Below, in pieces: positions 1-7,436 of a DNA stretch of 38,625 bases. Under the pieces are notes generated by a model, which had not been told where the DNA came from, ran no database searches, and worked only from the letters and a program-made list of their open reading frames with translations. The stretch is from the NCBI GenBank assembly GCA_038199755.1, contig JBBPYR010000155.1, forward strand, positions 1 through 38,625, written 5' to 3'. A program made the position numbers and the translations under genes. Positions within the stretch are counted from its first letter, which is position 1. Every line of letters starts with the position of its first letter. The DNA comes from JBBPYR01 sp038199755 (GTDB lineage Bacteria > Chloroflexota > Ktedonobacteria > Ktedonobacterales > Ktedonobacteraceae).

Positions 1-350
1 AGAGCTTTTACCCGTGCCAGCAATTCTTCGAGGGCAAAGGGCTTCACCAGATAGTCGTCTGCCCCTGTTTCCAGACCCGCGACACGATCAGCAATCGTGT
101 CGCGGGCAGTGAGCATCAGCACTGCTACATCGTCGCCAGCGGCTCGCAGACGACGGCACACTTCCATCCCATCAATGCCGGGGAGCATCAAGTCGAGGAT
201 GATCAGATCGGGCAGGCGCGCATGAGCAAGCGCGAGGGCACTCTCGCCGTCCAGCGCGGTAGAGACCGCGTAGCCCTCGTATGCCAGCGTGCGCCGTAGC
301 GCATTGGTGACGCGACTTTCATCATCGACAATCAGAATGTGTGCATTCAT
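1..350 (-). CDS. Response regulator, receiver domain (3' end outside window)
   Basis: Translation of the minus strand from the ATG at 350 gives about 116 residues that run off the window edge. It is a CheY-like receiver domain: acidic pair D9/D10 (IVDDE), phosphoacceptor D53 (LIILDLMLPGIDG), a switch threonine in VLMLTARD and the conserved lysine in YLVKPF. The LVKPFALEELLARVKA ending is typical of OmpR/PhoB-type regulators, so a winged-helix output domain is expected beyond the edge but is not seen. It lies 45 bp downstream of a lipoprotein gene on the same strand and may be co-transcribed with it. No partner kinase is visible. Confidence 0.9.
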   Translation of the reverse strand, partial: MNAHILIVDDESRVTNALRRTLAYEGYAVSTALDGESALALAHARLPDLIILDLMLPGIDGMEVCRRLRAAGDDVAVLMLTARDTIADRVAGLETGADDYLVKPFALEELLARVKA

Positions 351-395
351 GCCCTTATACCCTCGTGCAGGTCGTGCTGGTGAGGCAACGTACCC

Positions 396-1685
396 TCAAT
401 TCGTGATCCATTCAATGCCCCACGGTGTATGGATCGAACTTTGTACCACCTGTTGTGCCTGCCCTGAACCTGCATCGATCATCGTAATGCCGCTCGTGGG
501 ATTGACCGCGAAGAGTGTTCGTCCGTCGCCACTGAGTGCGAGACCTGTAAATGTCTGTTGTGTGGCGTAGCTTGCTTTGAACGCTTGACTGTTCGTATCG
601 ACGGTCCATATGCCGCTCGCGCCGAGGAAGTACAACATACGGTTATCGGCTGAAACAACCGCCCCATTGTGTAGCGGCATAGCCTGCTGGCTTACACTAA
701 CACTCCCCGGCTCAAAGTGAACCTTTGCAGCGATAGATGCCGATGGTGTATCAATATTCGTGACAACATTGACCACACCGAGGGCAGCATTGGCCGCGTA
801 GAGCGCGCCACCGTTGGGAGCAAGTACTAATGAATAGTAACGCAGGAGCTCACCAGAGCGACCCGTTGGCAGGTCTACACACCGTGCGAAAGGAAGAGCC
901 GTTCCCTGCAACGGGAGCACATGGATGAAGGCGATGTTATGCTTCACATCGGTGTAAAGAGTGTATGCTATCATCCCATCGGACGATACCTGCCGTGTCT
1001 GCGCGGAGCCAACCATGCGCGTATCAATATCTTGCTTGTCAATGATCGGCTGAGTGTACAACTGATTTTGATCCACGAGATATAAACGCACGTAATAATG
1101 ACCTGCGGCATCGCCCAGATGTTGCAGCAAGTACAGGTTCAGGCCATTAGGAGAGAGCGCGTCGAGGTCGAAGTTACCTTGCAACTGAATCGTTTTCACT
1201 AGTTTTCCCGCTTGCGTATCAATCAGGGCGATGGTGCTACTTGTTGTGCTTTGTTCTTGTTGTCGCAATGCTAGCCAATGACCATCAAACGAGAGCACCG
1301 CTTGCGTGTAGTTCTGATTTGCCGTTGAGTAGCTGCCAGGAATGGTCAGGCCACGGATGAGTGTGCCCGTCTGCGCGTTCGTAATGGTAATATTGGTTTG
1401 TCCACCCTGCGGAGTTGCCGCGTAGATGCGCTGATGGTCCAGTGAAATGAGGCCAGCGGGCAGTGTCATAGCACTATTGCTTGTCCCAGGCTGGAAGCTC
1501 ACAATATGCTGTGACGAGCTACTATTTCCTGTGTAGCCATCAAGTACATACAGCCTTTCTCCTGCTGGCACTTTTGGTGCCTGTCCGCTAGATGGCGCGG
1601 TGGGGGTGGCGGCTGAACAGCCAACGAGTAGGGCAAGCAATCCTATGCATGCTGCGACGAGCCAGGGTAGCTTGATTTTCTGCAT
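396..1685 (-). CDS. Beta-propeller (YVTN-like) lipoprotein
   Basis: A 429-residue protein with a lipoprotein signal peptide: positive MQKIK start, hydrophobic stretch and lipobox LLVGC with the acceptor Cys at residue 23, so it should be anchored on the outside of the membrane. A Pro/Ser/Thr linker follows, then repeated blades of the LYVLDGYTG, RIYAATPQGG, NLYLLQHLG, ALYAANAALG, MLYFLG and TLFAVNPTSG type, as in YVTN/lactonase-like propellers. The frame is open further upstream to 1778, but AGGAGA nine bases before the ATG at 1685 and the signal peptide decide the start. Its role is unknown. The downstream response regulator hints at surface sensing, but that is a guess. Confidence 0.8.
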   Translation of the reverse strand: MQKIKLPWLVAACIGLLALLVGCSAATPTAPSSGQAPKVPAGERLYVLDGYTGNSSSSQHIVSFQPGTSNSAMTLPAGLISLDHQRIYAATPQGGQTNITITNAQTGTLIRGLTIPGSYSTANQNYTQAVLSFDGHWLALRQQEQSTTSSTIALIDTQAGKLVKTIQLQGNFDLDALSPNGLNLYLLQHLGDAAGHYYVRLYLVDQNQLYTQPIIDKQDIDTRMVGSAQTRQVSSDGMIAYTLYTDVKHNIAFIHVLPLQGTALPFARCVDLPTGRSGELLRYYSLVLAPNGGALYAANAALGVVNVVTNIDTPSASIAAKVHFEPGSVSVSQQAMPLHNGAVVSADNRMLYFLGASGIWTVDTNSQAFKASYATQQTFTGLALSGDGRTLFAVNPTSGITMIDAGSGQAQQVVQSSIHTPWGIEWITN

Positions 1686-1876
1686 GACATTTCGTCTCCT
1701 GTGTTGTTCGACACACGCGACCCGTGCAGTCAAACGCTGCTTTCCGCATGTGCGTATCATATCATAACCTTGTATCACTTATACTCGCAGTCTCTGAATC
1801 CTTCCTAACTCGTCACTGAATTACACCTGAATATGCGTATCCCTACTGAAGAGGTCGATGAAAGGAGATATATTCA

Positions 1877-2332
1877 ATGATTATATGTCCGATAGACAAA
1901 ACCGAACGTGAAGCAGTCATCGCCATTTTGCTTGACGCCGACGAAGATGAGGCGCGGGTTCGTGCCTTTGTAAATGATGAGCAGCATACAACCTTTGCGG
2001 CAATAGATGGTGCTGTGCTCGTAGGTGCGGCGTCAATGCGCTGGGGAGAGGTGAGTGAGATAGAATACATCGCTGTCCTTGCTGATCAGCGTGGCAAAGG
2101 CTATGGTAAGGCAATTATCACCGCTTTGCTAGCAGAAGCAAGGCAAAGAACGGTACAAACCGTGTTGGTGGGAACGGACAACACCGCCTTTGAGAACCTC
2201 GCGTTTTATCAAAAGTGTGGCTTTCGTATGGATCATGTGCGCCGCGATTACTTTCATTACATTCAGCCGCCCATTATCCGTGCTGGCATTCCACTGCTTG
2301 ACATGCTCGTGCTGCGTCATGATCTTGTCTAA
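1877..2332 (+). CDS. GNAT family N-acetyltransferase (YvbK-like)
   Basis: A 151-residue single-domain GNAT. Motif A is present as QRGKGYGKAI (acetyl-CoA pyrophosphate loop) after the strand EIEYIAVL, and motif B as AFYQKCGF near residue 115. The C-terminal pattern with GIPLLDMLVLRHDL resembles the Bacillus YvbK group from memory. AAGGAG precedes the ATG. The acceptor substrate cannot be told. It is a single gene closed by a strong hairpin directly after the stop codon. Confidence 0.85.
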   Translation: MIICPIDKTEREAVIAILLDADEDEARVRAFVNDEQHTTFAAIDGAVLVGAASMRWGEVSEIEYIAVLADQRGKGYGKAIITALLAEARQRTVQTVLVGTDNTAFENLAFYQKCGFRMDHVRRDYFHYIQPPIIRAGIPLLDMLVLRHDLV

Positions 2333-2338
2333 ACACAT

Positions 2339-2393
2339 AAAAGCCGAGCATGGTAGGTCAGACCACTGGCCTGACCTACCATGCTCGGCTTTT
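2339..2393. terminator. Perfect 23-bp stem terminator, bidirectional
   Basis: Two perfectly complementary 23-nt arms (2339-2361 and 2371-2393) with a 9-nt loop. The arms start AAAAGCCGAGC and end GCTCGGCTTTT, so there is an A tract before and a T tract after the stem. It sits between the convergent GNAT gene and the small membrane protein gene and can serve both. Confidence 0.9.
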
Positions 2394-2399
2394 GCTTAC

Positions 2400-2582
2400 T
2401 TACTTCCCAGATTTTTTGGAGAAGCGGCGAATGACGAAGAAGGTGCTGGTGCCCAGAACGGCAATAGCCACTGGTACGAGCATCCAGGGCTTGATACCCA
2501 TGCGCTTGGCCTTGGTCTGCTCTTCAATGAGGTCAATGATCTCGATTTTCTCTGCGATAGCTTCTTTAACGGTGCTGAACAT
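2400..2582 (-). CDS. Small single-span membrane protein
   Basis: A 60-residue protein. The amphipathic N-terminal half (VKEAIAEKIEIIDLIEEQ, likely helical) is followed by one membrane segment around residues 32-51 (PWMLVPVAIAVLGTSTFFVI) and a basic tail RRFSKKSGK, which predicts a cytoplasmic C-terminus. GAAAGGA lies about ten bases before the ATG. The family is not recognised. An overlapping 63-residue reading frame (2396-2587) was judged a shadow. Confidence 0.6.
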   Translation of the reverse strand: MFSTVKEAIAEKIEIIDLIEEQTKAKRMGIKPWMLVPVAIAVLGTSTFFVIRRFSKKSGK

Positions 2583-2668
2583 AACAATAGTGTCCTTTCA
2601 AAAATAATGCTTATAAATTATAAGTAGTGGTGGTAGGTTGTTGTGGTAGTCAACCGTGCGTTGCTCGT

Positions 2669-2682
2669 GTTGATCTATCAAC
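2669..2682. promoter_or_regulatory. Inverted repeat GTTGATCTATCAAC, possible operator
   Basis: Six-base arms GTTGAT/ATCAAC around a 2-bp centre, in an AT-rich gap about 90 bp upstream of the small membrane protein gene. A second AT-rich near-palindrome (CTTATAAATTATAAG, around 2609-2623) overlaps a likely -10 region. The function is inferred from symmetry and position only. Confidence 0.3.
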
Positions 2683-2709
2683 ATTTTTATTATAAATATC
2701 AGGTACAGC

Positions 2710-3192
2710 CTACATATGCAAATCTATGAAACCACTCATCACCGTTCCCACCACGCGACCACGCTCTTGTTCACCTGCCAATGTTGCGGCAAAAGGCACG
2801 ATGACTTGTGGCACGATGGTCGTGATACCCACAGCAAAACTCGCTATCAGCAAGAGGAGCAGCGTTGGCGCGAGGGCAATCCCCATCAGTGCCACGGTGA
2901 CGGCGACAAGCAAGCCCACAATTAATGTACGCTTACTATAGCTATCGCCGAGTGGCACAATCAATAGCAAGCCGCATGCAAAGCCAATTTGCCCTAATGT
3001 GGCAACGATGCCCATCTGATTGATCGAGGTGTGAAATGTGCGTCCTATATCGACGAGGATAGCTTGCATGTAGTAGAGGTTGGCGACCGATACACCACAG
3101 GCAACGGCCATAATCCAAACCAGACGGCGATCCATTGGTGCTGTTTGCTCGTTCGCGGCCTCTGTCACAGTGGTAGGTTGTGTTGTGTTCAT
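2710..3192 (-). pseudogene. Truncated MFS transporter (N-terminal part only)
   Basis: The reading frame encodes about 160 residues matching the first five or so helices of a major facilitator permease: helix 1 starts RRLVWIMAVACG, the helix 2-3 loop has PLGDSYSKR (variant of the GxxxDRxGRR motif), and helices continue to IVPQVIVPFAATLAGEQERGRVVGTVMSG. The protein then stops after FIDLHM where a normal MFS permease of about 400 residues would continue. The following 120 bp hold no continuation in any frame, so it looks like a deletion remnant. The ATG at 3192 is preferred over an upstream TTG at 3210. Neither has a good ribosome binding site. Confidence 0.7.
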
Positions 3193-3285
3193 GAAGGTGT
3201 TTTGTCCCAAACTGGTATATCAGTGCTAATTTTGTTATACTCTTAAAAACGATATGCTTTCCATTGTATATTTGTCAAAGCCAAG

Positions 3286-3399
3286 CATGGTAGGGCCACC
3301 GTAGGGATGAGATTTATCGCATCCGTGGTTGGGGTAGGGACTAGATTTACCGCGTCCGTTGGGTAGGGTATGGGTGTAGGGACCAGATTTATCACGTCC
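3286..3399 (+). repeat. Three degenerate copies of a 24-nt dispersed repeat
   Basis: Direct copies at 3301-3324, 3334-3357 and 3376-3399 each begin GTAGGGA, contain AGATTTA and end C-x-TCC, with about 18-20 identical positions between pairs. A partial GTAGGG start lies near 3290. Two further copies, one inverted, occur at 28259-28282 and 28359-28382. The block lies in the gap between the truncated MFS gene and a small membrane protein gene. It is likely a non-coding dispersed or MITE-derived element. Confidence 0.75.
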
Positions 3400-3440
3400 A
3401 GGGGTGGGGCCTCCGCTAGAATAAAGGATATATTTTTCTG

Positions 3441-3782
3441 ATGATGAAACGACTACGAGGACGTAACCTCGCTCATCCCGGCTGTCTCATTGGTATTACC
3501 GCCGGTCTCACTTTTGGCATTGTGTTGGCAGGCATCCTAGCCTCAGTCTTCAACGTGACTTTGAACACTGCATTGCTCAGCTGGCTCGGCCTCACGCTTG
3601 GCCTCGGTGCCCTTGGCTGGATTATTGGCGATCGTCTTTCTGCCCGTTTTCCCGCCCTCGAAGAAGAAACCGCTTCACCAGAACCTATGCGTGAAACTCA
3701 GCAGAAAGAAGAGCTAACCGAGTCCTCGGAAGTAGTGCCAGAAGTAGAAACCACGCCTGCTAACGTGCCCCCTTCTCTATAA
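3441..3782 (+). CDS. Small two-span membrane protein with acidic tail
   Basis: A 113-residue protein. A basic start (MMKRLRGRN) precedes two hydrophobic segments around residues 14-37 and 42-63, rich in Gly/Leu/Ala. A polar Glu/Pro/Thr-rich tail of about 45 residues follows (no Cys) and is probably disordered and cytoplasmic. AAAGGA lies 13-14 bases upstream of the double ATG, somewhat far. No family is recognised. The hydrophobic pattern and acidic tail make it a likely real gene. Confidence 0.55.
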   Translation: MMKRLRGRNLAHPGCLIGITAGLTFGIVLAGILASVFNVTLNTALLSWLGLTLGLGALGWIIGDRLSARFPALEEETASPEPMRETQQKEELTESSEVVPEVETTPANVPPSL

Positions 3783-3853
3783 CAGTCTCATGCATATTGT
3801 TTATGGCCGCTAGCGTTTTTCATCAAAATATGTTATAGTAAGTGTTACAAGAA

Positions 3854-3878
3854 TGACAACATTCCCCGCAAGTTGTCA
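3854..3878. promoter_or_regulatory. Inverted repeat TGACAAC-N11-GTTGTCA
   Basis: Perfect 7-bp arms separated by 11 bp, just downstream of a possible extended -10 (GTTATAGT near 3833) in the 266-bp gap before the zinc-ribbon gene. It could be an operator or a 5' UTR hairpin. Nothing else is recognised in this gap. Confidence 0.35.
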
Positions 3879-4048
3879 AGATGGGAGCAATGAAGCTTCT
3901 GGGCGAAGATGCGCTGTCCCGTGGATACCGTATCGCTATGGCTGTTTTCATCTCACTGCTCACCCGATACGAACATCCCCTTGGGTGTACACCTATCTGT
4001 TCGGTTTTAATTAGTCACACAAAGCAGCACCACCTGGGAGGAAACCCT

Positions 4049-4270
4049 ATGGCCACAAATGAATTTCACCGACCCTTCTCTGTCGATTTCGCGCCTCGCA
4101 ATAGCTCTTGTGAGTGGTGTGGCAAGCCAGCAGAACAACAACTCACCGCCATTGGGGGTAGTTACCACAATGAAAGTGGCGTCTTCTGCCGTCCTTGCGG
4201 CGAAAAATTTTCGCGAGTAGTTGTTGCCTCGACACAAGTCGCCACATCTCCCCGCGTAGAAGCTCGTTAA
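4049..4270 (+). CDS. Small CxxC...CxxC zinc-ribbon-like protein
   Basis: A 73-residue protein with two CxxC knuckles about 30 residues apart (SSCEWCGKPA and GVFCRPCGEKF), the usual layout of a treble-clef or zinc-ribbon fold. The start at 4049 is set by GGGAGG seven bases upstream, although the frame is open to 3881. The short Val/Ser/Thr tail ends in VEAR. The function is unknown. The gene ends just before a hairpin. Confidence 0.65.
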   Translation: MATNEFHRPFSVDFAPRNSSCEWCGKPAEQQLTAIGGSYHNESGVFCRPCGEKFSRVVVASTQVATSPRVEAR

Positions 4271-4289
4271 ACTCCTATATATCAATACA

Positions 4290-4356
4290 AAACAGCAGAT
4301 CATCCACAGTAAATAGTACAGCTTGTGCTTTATCTACTATGGATGATCTGCTGTTT
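4290..4356. terminator. Bidirectional terminator hairpin
   Basis: Perfect 17-bp arms, 4290-4306 and 4340-4356 (AAACAGCAGATCATCCA and its complement), with further partial pairing inside. It sits between convergent genes, the zinc-ribbon protein and korB, with A/T runs on the outer ends. Confidence 0.8.
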
Positions 4357-4368
4357 AATCAACGCGAC

Positions 4369-5214
4369 TTATGCATAGCGTGTGATGTATTTCTCGACAT
4401 CAAACTCTTTAGCTTGCCGAGACAACTGATGGAAAGATTCATCCATTGTTGCTCGCTCTTCTTTATAGAAGAGGCCAATGTACTGCTTATCCGTGTCCAT
4501 TGCCAGTGTCACTGCTTTTGCGCGATCACTGGTATTGTGGTCGGTGGCAATGGGTGTGACTGCGGCATCCCAAGCATCAAAAGTGTGATAGAAGGTGGGG
4601 CAAGGGCTCAGCACGTGAATGAACGAGAAGCCCTTATGCAGTATTCCCTGTTCAATCAAGGCTGCTAGCTCTTTCGGCTTAGCGGAATAGCCACGTGCCA
4701 CGAAACTGACATTCAACGACAAGACCGTCGAAACAGGGTTGAACTGCGAAGCCAGCAAACCGTAGGGAGTAGACTTCGTAACATGACCATGTGGTGATGT
4801 TGGCGATGTCTGGCCCTTGGTCAGTCCATAGATTTCGTTGTCCATGACTATAACGGTGATGTCGATGTTGCGCAACGCGGCATGCAGAAGATGACCAGCA
4901 CCAATACTGAAGAAGTCACCATCACCACCAACGGCCACAACGGTCAGGTCTGGACGTGCCATCTTCAGCCCTTGGGCAACGGGCAAGGCCCGTCCATGCA
5001 CGCTATGGAAGCCAAAGGTCTTCATGAAGTGTGGAAAGCGGCTAGAACATCCGATGCCCGATACGACCACCGTGCTATCTGGCGACATTTTTAGGCCAGC
5101 CAAACCGCGATAGGTAGCGTTGAGGACGCCAAAGTCTCCGCATCCAGGGCACCATGTTGGCTTTACATCACTCTTGTAATCTTTGACAGTAGGATTAACA
5201 ATTGTTTGCGTCAT
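4369..5214 (-). CDS. korB: 2-oxoacid:ferredoxin oxidoreductase subunit beta (KorB)
   Basis: This 281-residue subunit binds thiamine diphosphate and one [4Fe-4S] cluster. It acts with KorA to convert 2-oxoglutarate (or a related 2-oxoacid) plus CoA to acyl-CoA, reducing ferredoxin. Visible cluster ligands are C22 and C25 in WCPGCGDFG, C56 in GIGCSSR and the Cys of LSPCPTFYH near residue 207. The ThDP/Mg motif is GGDGDFFSIG followed by MDNEIYGLTKGQ. FHSVHGRALPVAQG is typical of the Kor rather than the pyruvate group, but substrate choice is an inference. Its ATG overlaps the korA stop (TAATG), so translation is coupled. Confidence 0.92.
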   Translation of the reverse strand: MTQTIVNPTVKDYKSDVKPTWCPGCGDFGVLNATYRGLAGLKMSPDSTVVVSGIGCSSRFPHFMKTFGFHSVHGRALPVAQGLKMARPDLTVVAVGGDGDFFSIGAGHLLHAALRNIDITVIVMDNEIYGLTKGQTSPTSPHGHVTKSTPYGLLASQFNPVSTVLSLNVSFVARGYSAKPKELAALIEQGILHKGFSFIHVLSPCPTFYHTFDAWDAAVTPIATDHNTSDRAKAVTLAMDTDKQYIGLFYKEERATMDESFHQLSRQAKEFDVEKYITRYA

Positions 5215-7025
5215 TACTTGCTGACCTCCTCGATGGCATGTAAGATTTCACCGGCGGTGAAGGGAATACCACCGAATTTGTTCACACGAATAGCTTGTAG
5301 ACCGAACTTCGCTCCCAGTAGATTTGCCAATTGCCCTGAGTAGTTACACTCAGCCACAATCACCTTTTGCACTGAATTGATGAAAGCGCGTATGGTGTCT
5401 TCTGGTAGCGGAGAAAGAATTTTTGGATGCAATGCCGCAACCTTGTAACCTTGAGCGCGGGCACGATCAACGGCTTCCTGGATGGTGCCTTCCGTCGAAC
5501 CCCAGCCGATGATACCGAGGGTTGCATCCTCGTCACCATACCGCTCAGGTCGAGGCAGTTCTTCCAGGGCTGTTGCCAACTTGCGATAACGTTTATGCAT
5601 CATCGCAACATGATCTTCCGGCTCGTAATCGGGATGCCCATGTACATCATGCTCAAGCCCAGTCGCGACATAGGCAATCGAGCCAGCACCAGGGATGGTC
5701 GTTGGCGAGATACCGCTCGGTGTATCGGCGTAGCGTTCGTAGCTATGAGCTGCCGCTGCCCCAACGGGCACCCTTACGGATGCTGTGGTCCCATTTGTTC
5801 CGTTCGCACCGTTTGCGCCATTGGCACTAGCGGTCTCGACTTTGTGTGTTATGCGCTCTTGTATCGGCATTGGTTGGAAAACGCTACGATCAACGCTCTC
5901 GACACGGGCGGTCAACGATTGGTCGGTCAGGAAGATGACAGGCATCTGATAGCGTTCAGCCATATTGAATGCCTGAATCATGAGCGAGTAGCAATCAGCC
6001 ACGCTGGTTGGTGCAACAATCATGCGCGGTGTATCGCCATGACCAGCATTGAGGGCAAAGCTCAGATCGGACTGCTCCATCTTCGTCGGCATGCCCGTAC
6101 TGGGACCAGCACGTTGTGCATCAACGATGACAGCTGGCAATTCAGCCATTGATGCTAGCCCGATCAGCTCAGCCATGAGCGAGAGACCAGGGCCAGAGGT
6201 GGCTGTCATAGCACGTAGTCCACCGTATGAGGCACCCAGAACGGCGGCAAGGGAAGCCATTTCGTCCTCGGCCTGCATGAAGGTTCCGCCAACCTGGGGT
6301 AGCTCTTTTGCCAGAGCCTCCATAATGTCACTGGCAGGCGTAATCGGATAGCCCGCGAAGAAGCCACATTTAGCAGCCAAGGCACCCGCGACAACCGCCT
6401 GGTTGCCATTGAGAACGACACGATCAGCCTTTTCTACAGGTCCCAATACATAAGGGTCTTGTTTCTTGAGCTTCTCGACAACATAATTCTTAGAAACCTC
6501 TAACGCTAGCATGTTCTTTTCCATCAGTGTCGAGTTTGCTTTACGAGACTTAGACAGTTTCGATTGCACAACCTGGATAATCGCCTCAAGTGGCGGCCCA
6601 AATAGCGCGCAAATTGCCCCTAACATAACCATATTTTTGGTTTGGAAAAGTTGTACCTCTTTACGTGCGATTTCGTTAAAGGGAATTGGATAGATTATAT
6701 AATTGCCAATATTGCCTGCATCTGGTGTAAAATCAGAAGGATCGTAGATGAGTACACCGCCATCACGCAGCTCGGCGACATTACGGTCAAAGGCTTCTTT
6801 GTTCAAACAGATCAGGACATCGGCATAATCCCCCATCGATTTAACGGGTTGATCGCTAATACGGACCTGGAACAAACAAGGCCCACCGAGGATTTCTGCC
6901 GGAAAAGTGCGGAAGGTATACACATGATACCCCCATCGAGAGGCCGCTTGAGCGAGGATATCGCCACCTGAGATGGTGCCCTCACCCGACTCGCCTCCTA
7001 TACGAATGGTAACTCCATTCTCCAT
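5214..7025 (-). CDS. korA: 2-oxoacid:ferredoxin oxidoreductase gamma-alpha fusion (KorA)
   Basis: A 603-residue subunit. Residues about 1-190 are the gamma domain (RIGGESGEGTISGGDILAQA, TFPAEILGGPC), and from about 205 the alpha domain begins with the CoA/ThDP-site signature GYPITPASDIMEAL and QAEDEMASLAAVLGAS. A domain III region with IIGWGSTEGTIQEAV follows near the C-terminus. No ferredoxin-type Cys motifs are present, as expected for the two-subunit type. A low-complexity linker of Asn-Gly-Ala/Thr triplets lies near residue 410. The frame is open to 7247, but AGGGGG before the ATG at 7025 and the family start (MENGVTIRIGG) decide the start. Confidence 0.92.
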   Translation of the reverse strand: MENGVTIRIGGESGEGTISGGDILAQAASRWGYHVYTFRTFPAEILGGPCLFQVRISDQPVKSMGDYADVLICLNKEAFDRNVAELRDGGVLIYDPSDFTPDAGNIGNYIIYPIPFNEIARKEVQLFQTKNMVMLGAICALFGPPLEAIIQVVQSKLSKSRKANSTLMEKNMLALEVSKNYVVEKLKKQDPYVLGPVEKADRVVLNGNQAVVAGALAAKCGFFAGYPITPASDIMEALAKELPQVGGTFMQAEDEMASLAAVLGASYGGLRAMTATSGPGLSLMAELIGLASMAELPAVIVDAQRAGPSTGMPTKMEQSDLSFALNAGHGDTPRMIVAPTSVADCYSLMIQAFNMAERYQMPVIFLTDQSLTARVESVDRSVFQPMPIQERITHKVETASANGANGANGTNGTTASVRVPVGAAAAHSYERYADTPSGISPTTIPGAGSIAYVATGLEHDVHGHPDYEPEDHVAMMHKRYRKLATALEELPRPERYGDEDATLGIIGWGSTEGTIQEAVDRARAQGYKVAALHPKILSPLPEDTIRAFINSVQKVIVAECNYSGQLANLLGAKFGLQAIRVNKFGGIPFTAGEILHAIEEVSK

Positions 7026-7203
7026 TGAATGCCCCCTGGAAAAAATGTAGACCGCGCCAGACCGTGTGTCGGGCGGCGGTCCTCTAGATGTTGGCCTGGT
7101 CGGGAGATGAACATGTGGGGTAGGACTACTTTCCTTCCTCTTCAATCTCCCACCCTCTCCCAGTTGGAAGGGGATGTACAAAACCATACATGAGACTGAG
7201 TCC

Positions 7204-7209
7204 ATTATA
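7204..7209 (-). promoter_or_regulatory. Extended -10 promoter for korAB
   Basis: On the minus strand TGCTATAAT forms an extended -10 (TG-N-TATAAT) without a clear -35, giving a 5' UTR of roughly 170 nt before korA. The 312-bp gap 7026-7337 otherwise holds a pyrimidine/purine-skewed stretch at 7070-7180 with no gene I can support, and the tRNA promoter at its right end. Confidence 0.5.
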
Positions 7210-7297
7210 GCATACTTTACCATGTAAAATAGTGAAAAAGGCCACACAATGAGATGCTAACAAAAAGTTCATAGCCAAAATGTACCTAAAAGTCCTC

Positions 7298-7326
7298 TTC
7301 CCATCAACGCCACAATATGGTACAAT
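7298..7326 (+). promoter_or_regulatory. Likely tRNA promoter
   Basis: TACAAT at 7321-7326 is a good -10 starting 12 bp before the tRNA 5' end. TTCCCA at 7298-7303 is a weak -35 with 17-bp spacing. Confidence 0.45.
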
Positions 7327-7337
7327 GCATCTCGCAA

Positions 7338-7410
7338 GGGCCCATAGCTCAGCGGTTAGAGCAGGGAGCTCATAACTCCTTGGTCGCTGGTTCGATCCCA
7401 GCTGGGCCCA
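7338..7410 (+). tRNA. tRNA with CAT anticodon (Met or Ile2)
   Basis: A 73-nt cloverleaf: acceptor arms GGGCCCA/TGGGCCC with discriminator A, D arm GCTC/GAGC, anticodon stem GGGAG/CTCCT (last pair G-C) with loop CTCATAA, T arm GCTGG/CCAGC with loop TTCGATC. CCA is not encoded. G1-C72 is paired, which argues against initiator tRNA. The TTGGTCGCTGGTTC segment and C4-G69/C5-G68 pairs look like bacterial tRNA-Ile2, whose C34 is changed to lysidine by TilS, so elongator Met and Ile2 are both open. Confidence 0.93.
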
Positions 7411-7436
7411 TTTGCGGGAACAAGTCGAGACAAACT

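Noticed and set aside
5427..6152. 241-residue plus-strand frame across korA
   Set aside because: Antisense shadow of korA; many Cys/His/Arg residues and no family pattern.
7026..7247. 74-residue N-terminal extension of KorA
   Set aside because: The residues are not family-like, the -10 element lies inside this stretch, and the start at 7025 has a good ribosome binding site.
7317..7436. Extension of PEGA-like copy 1 through the tRNA
   Set aside because: The tRNA occupies 7338-7410 with perfect cloverleaf pairing; the extension encodes tRNA-derived residues only.
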